A stretch of DNA of 6,264 nucleotides from positions 1-6,264 of the forward strand of contig JANYFS010000581.1 in the NCBI GenBank assembly GCA_025359705.1. The letters run 5' to 3'. A model generated the notes under the pieces. That model made no database searches. It saw nothing but the letters and a program-made list of their open reading frames with translations, and had not been told where the DNA came from. Positions 5,473 through 6,264 of this stretch are shown here, piece after piece. The position numbers were made by a program, and so were the translations under genes. Positions within the stretch are counted from its first letter, which is position 1. Each line of letters starts with the position of its first letter. Origin of the DNA: Deinococcales bacterium. Its GTDB lineage: Bacteria > Deinococcota > Deinococci > Deinococcales > Deinococcaceae.

Positions 5473-6264
5473 TGAGTATTACTGCGCCCCCCAACACCCA
5501 ACACGAAAATACCCCAACCATCAAAAAAGTCGGCTTTGTCTCTTTGGGTTGCCCCAAAGCCTTGGTCGATAGCGAACGAATCTTGACTCAATTGCGGGCC
5601 GAGGGCTACCAAATTGCCACCAGCTACGAAGATGCCGATACCGTAGTGGTCAATACCTGCGGCTTTATCACCCCTGCCATCGAAGAATCACTGAATGCCA
5701 TTGGCGAAGCGCTCGAGGCGACGGGAAAGGTGATCGTGACGGGGTGCTTAGGCGAGCGGCCCGAAACCATTCTCGAGCGGCATCCCAAGGTTAGTGCGGT
5801 CACGGGTTCTCAAGACCTCGAGGGGGTGATGAAGGCCATTCACGAGCTGATTCCGCCCGATCAGAACCCCTTCACCAGCTTGCTGCCCATGCCGCCCCAA
5901 GGGGTCAAACTGACCCCGCGCCATTACAGCTACCTGAAAATTGCCGAAGGCTGCAACCATACCTGCTCGTTTTGCATCATTCCCAAACTGCGCGGCCTGC
6001 AAGCCTCGAGGGATGCGGGCGAGCTGCTTTACGAAGCCTACCGCCTGATTGCCACAGGAACCAAAGAGCTTTTGGTGATTTCCCAAGACTCGAGCGCCTA
6101 CGGTGTGGACATCCGCCACCGCGAAAGCGAATTCCAAGGCGAGCAGGTCGCGGCCCATCTGCTCGAGCTGTGCAGTCGTTTGGGTGATATGGGGGCTTGG
6201 GTGCGTTTGCATTATGTCTACCCCTACCCACACGTAGACAAATTGGTGGAACTGATGGCCCAAG
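5472..6264 (+). CDS. rimO: Ribosomal protein S12 methylthiotransferase RimO, N-terminal part (runs off right edge)
   Basis: Radical-SAM enzyme that adds a methylthio group to a conserved aspartate of ribosomal protein S12 in the cytoplasm, using two [4Fe-4S] clusters. The frame is open for 264 codons plus one base; complete RimO has about 430-490 residues, so the rest of the radical-SAM domain and the TRAM domain lie outside. Seen: the UPF0004/MTTase domain with its three cluster cysteines Cys27 (GFVSLGC), Cys63 (NTCGF) and Cys92 (TGCLGERP), and the radical-SAM CxxxCxxC at Cys161, Cys165 and Cys168 (EGCNHTCSFCIIPKLRG). GFVSLGCPKALVDSE separates RimO from the tRNA enzyme MiaB. ATG 5472 is preferred; an in-frame TTG lies directly before it at 5469. 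It lies downstream of a terminator, so it is independent of the permeases. Confidence 0.96.
   Translation, partial: MSITAPPNTQHENTPTIKKVGFVSLGCPKALVDSERILTQLRAEGYQIATSYEDADTVVVNTCGFITPAIEESLNAIGEALEATGKVIVTGCLGERPETILERHPKVSAVTGSQDLEGVMKAIHELIPPDQNPFTSLLPMPPQGVKLTPRHYSYLKIAEGCNHTCSFCIIPKLRGLQASRDAGELLYEAYRLIATGTKELLVISQDSSAYGVDIRHRESEFQGEQVAAHLLELCSRLGDMGAWVRLHYVYPYPHVDKLVELMAQ

Larger units (their letters stand above)
337..6167. repeat. Dispersed, highly iterated palindrome CTCGAG (35 copies)
   Basis: Copies begin at 337, 384, 445, 460, 472, 733, 868, 1467, 1495, 1737, 1891, 2183, 2242, 2370, 2410, 2802, 2918, 2955, 3786, 4121, 4189, 4284, 4514, 4759, 5197, 5305, 5348, 5402, 5432, 5712, 5772, 5817, 6005, 6089 and 6162 (counted by eye). 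A six-base word should occur about 1.6 times in DNA of this length and composition. The copies lie in genes, intergenic DNA and the IS. In coding DNA they are read as Leu-Glu (CTC GAG), as xTCGAGx in Ser-Ser or Ser-Arg pairs (6006, 6090), and as xCT CGA G (4189), so the enrichment is a DNA-level property and not a protein motif. Confidence 0.93.

Noticed and set aside
5748..6263. A long open frame on the minus strand opposite rimO
   Set aside because: The plus-strand frame carries all RimO motifs, and the antisense frame shows no family resemblance.
1..6264. CRISPR arrays, tRNA or rRNA genes, riboswitches
   Set aside because: No regularly spaced repeats, cloverleaf-like sequence or recognisable RNA motif was seen on either strand.

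Overview
The window looks like chromosomal DNA from a member of the Deinococcota (Deinococcus-Thermus phylum), with a moderate GC content. The main evidence is the RimO N-terminus at the right end, whose wording (ALVDSERILTQLRAEGY, then KLTPRHYSYLKIAEGC) is very close to what I recall of Deinococcus RimO. Two further signs fit: -10 boxes placed so that transcripts would begin at or next to the start codon (leaderless mRNAs), and a two-permease BmpA/YufPQ-type importer. The genus cannot be fixed from this window.

Layout, left to right. Bases 1-657 (minus) carry the N-terminal 219 codons of a Gfo/Idh/MocA-family NAD(P)-dependent oxidoreductase that runs off the left edge. Its upstream region (665-693) has a Shine-Dalgarno, a -10 box and an 18-bp palindrome suited to a repressor operator. 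Bases 694-860 hold no gene but contain interleaved inverted repeats that may be the end of a decayed insertion sequence. Bases 861-1240 (minus) are the C-terminal relic of an old IS4-type transposase. It is cut off sharply at 1241 by an apparently intact 1132-bp IS4-family element (1241-2372) with perfect 21-bp terminal inverted repeats and a complete DDE transposase (1249-2310, minus).

Right of the element, a promoter (TGCACA-17 bp-TAGAAT) drives an operon of two ABC-importer membrane subunits. The first (2433-4385) is unusually long at 650 aa, and the second (4385-5302) is 305 aa; they overlap by one base. Their family imports nucleosides or simple sugars with a BmpA-like lipoprotein and a double ATPase, neither of which is in the window. 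A hairpin-plus-T-run terminator (5398-5420) closes the operon. From 5472 to the right edge lies the start of rimO, encoding the radical-SAM methylthiotransferase that modifies ribosomal protein S12.

The most striking global signal is not a gene. The palindrome CTCGAG occurs 35 times by my eye count, against about 1.6 expected, in genes, intergenic DNA and the IS alike and in all three codon frames. It resembles the highly iterated palindromes known from cyanobacteria (HIP1). No clear new defence system, CRISPR array or RNA gene is visible. The window is mostly ordinary transport and housekeeping DNA interrupted by nested IS material.
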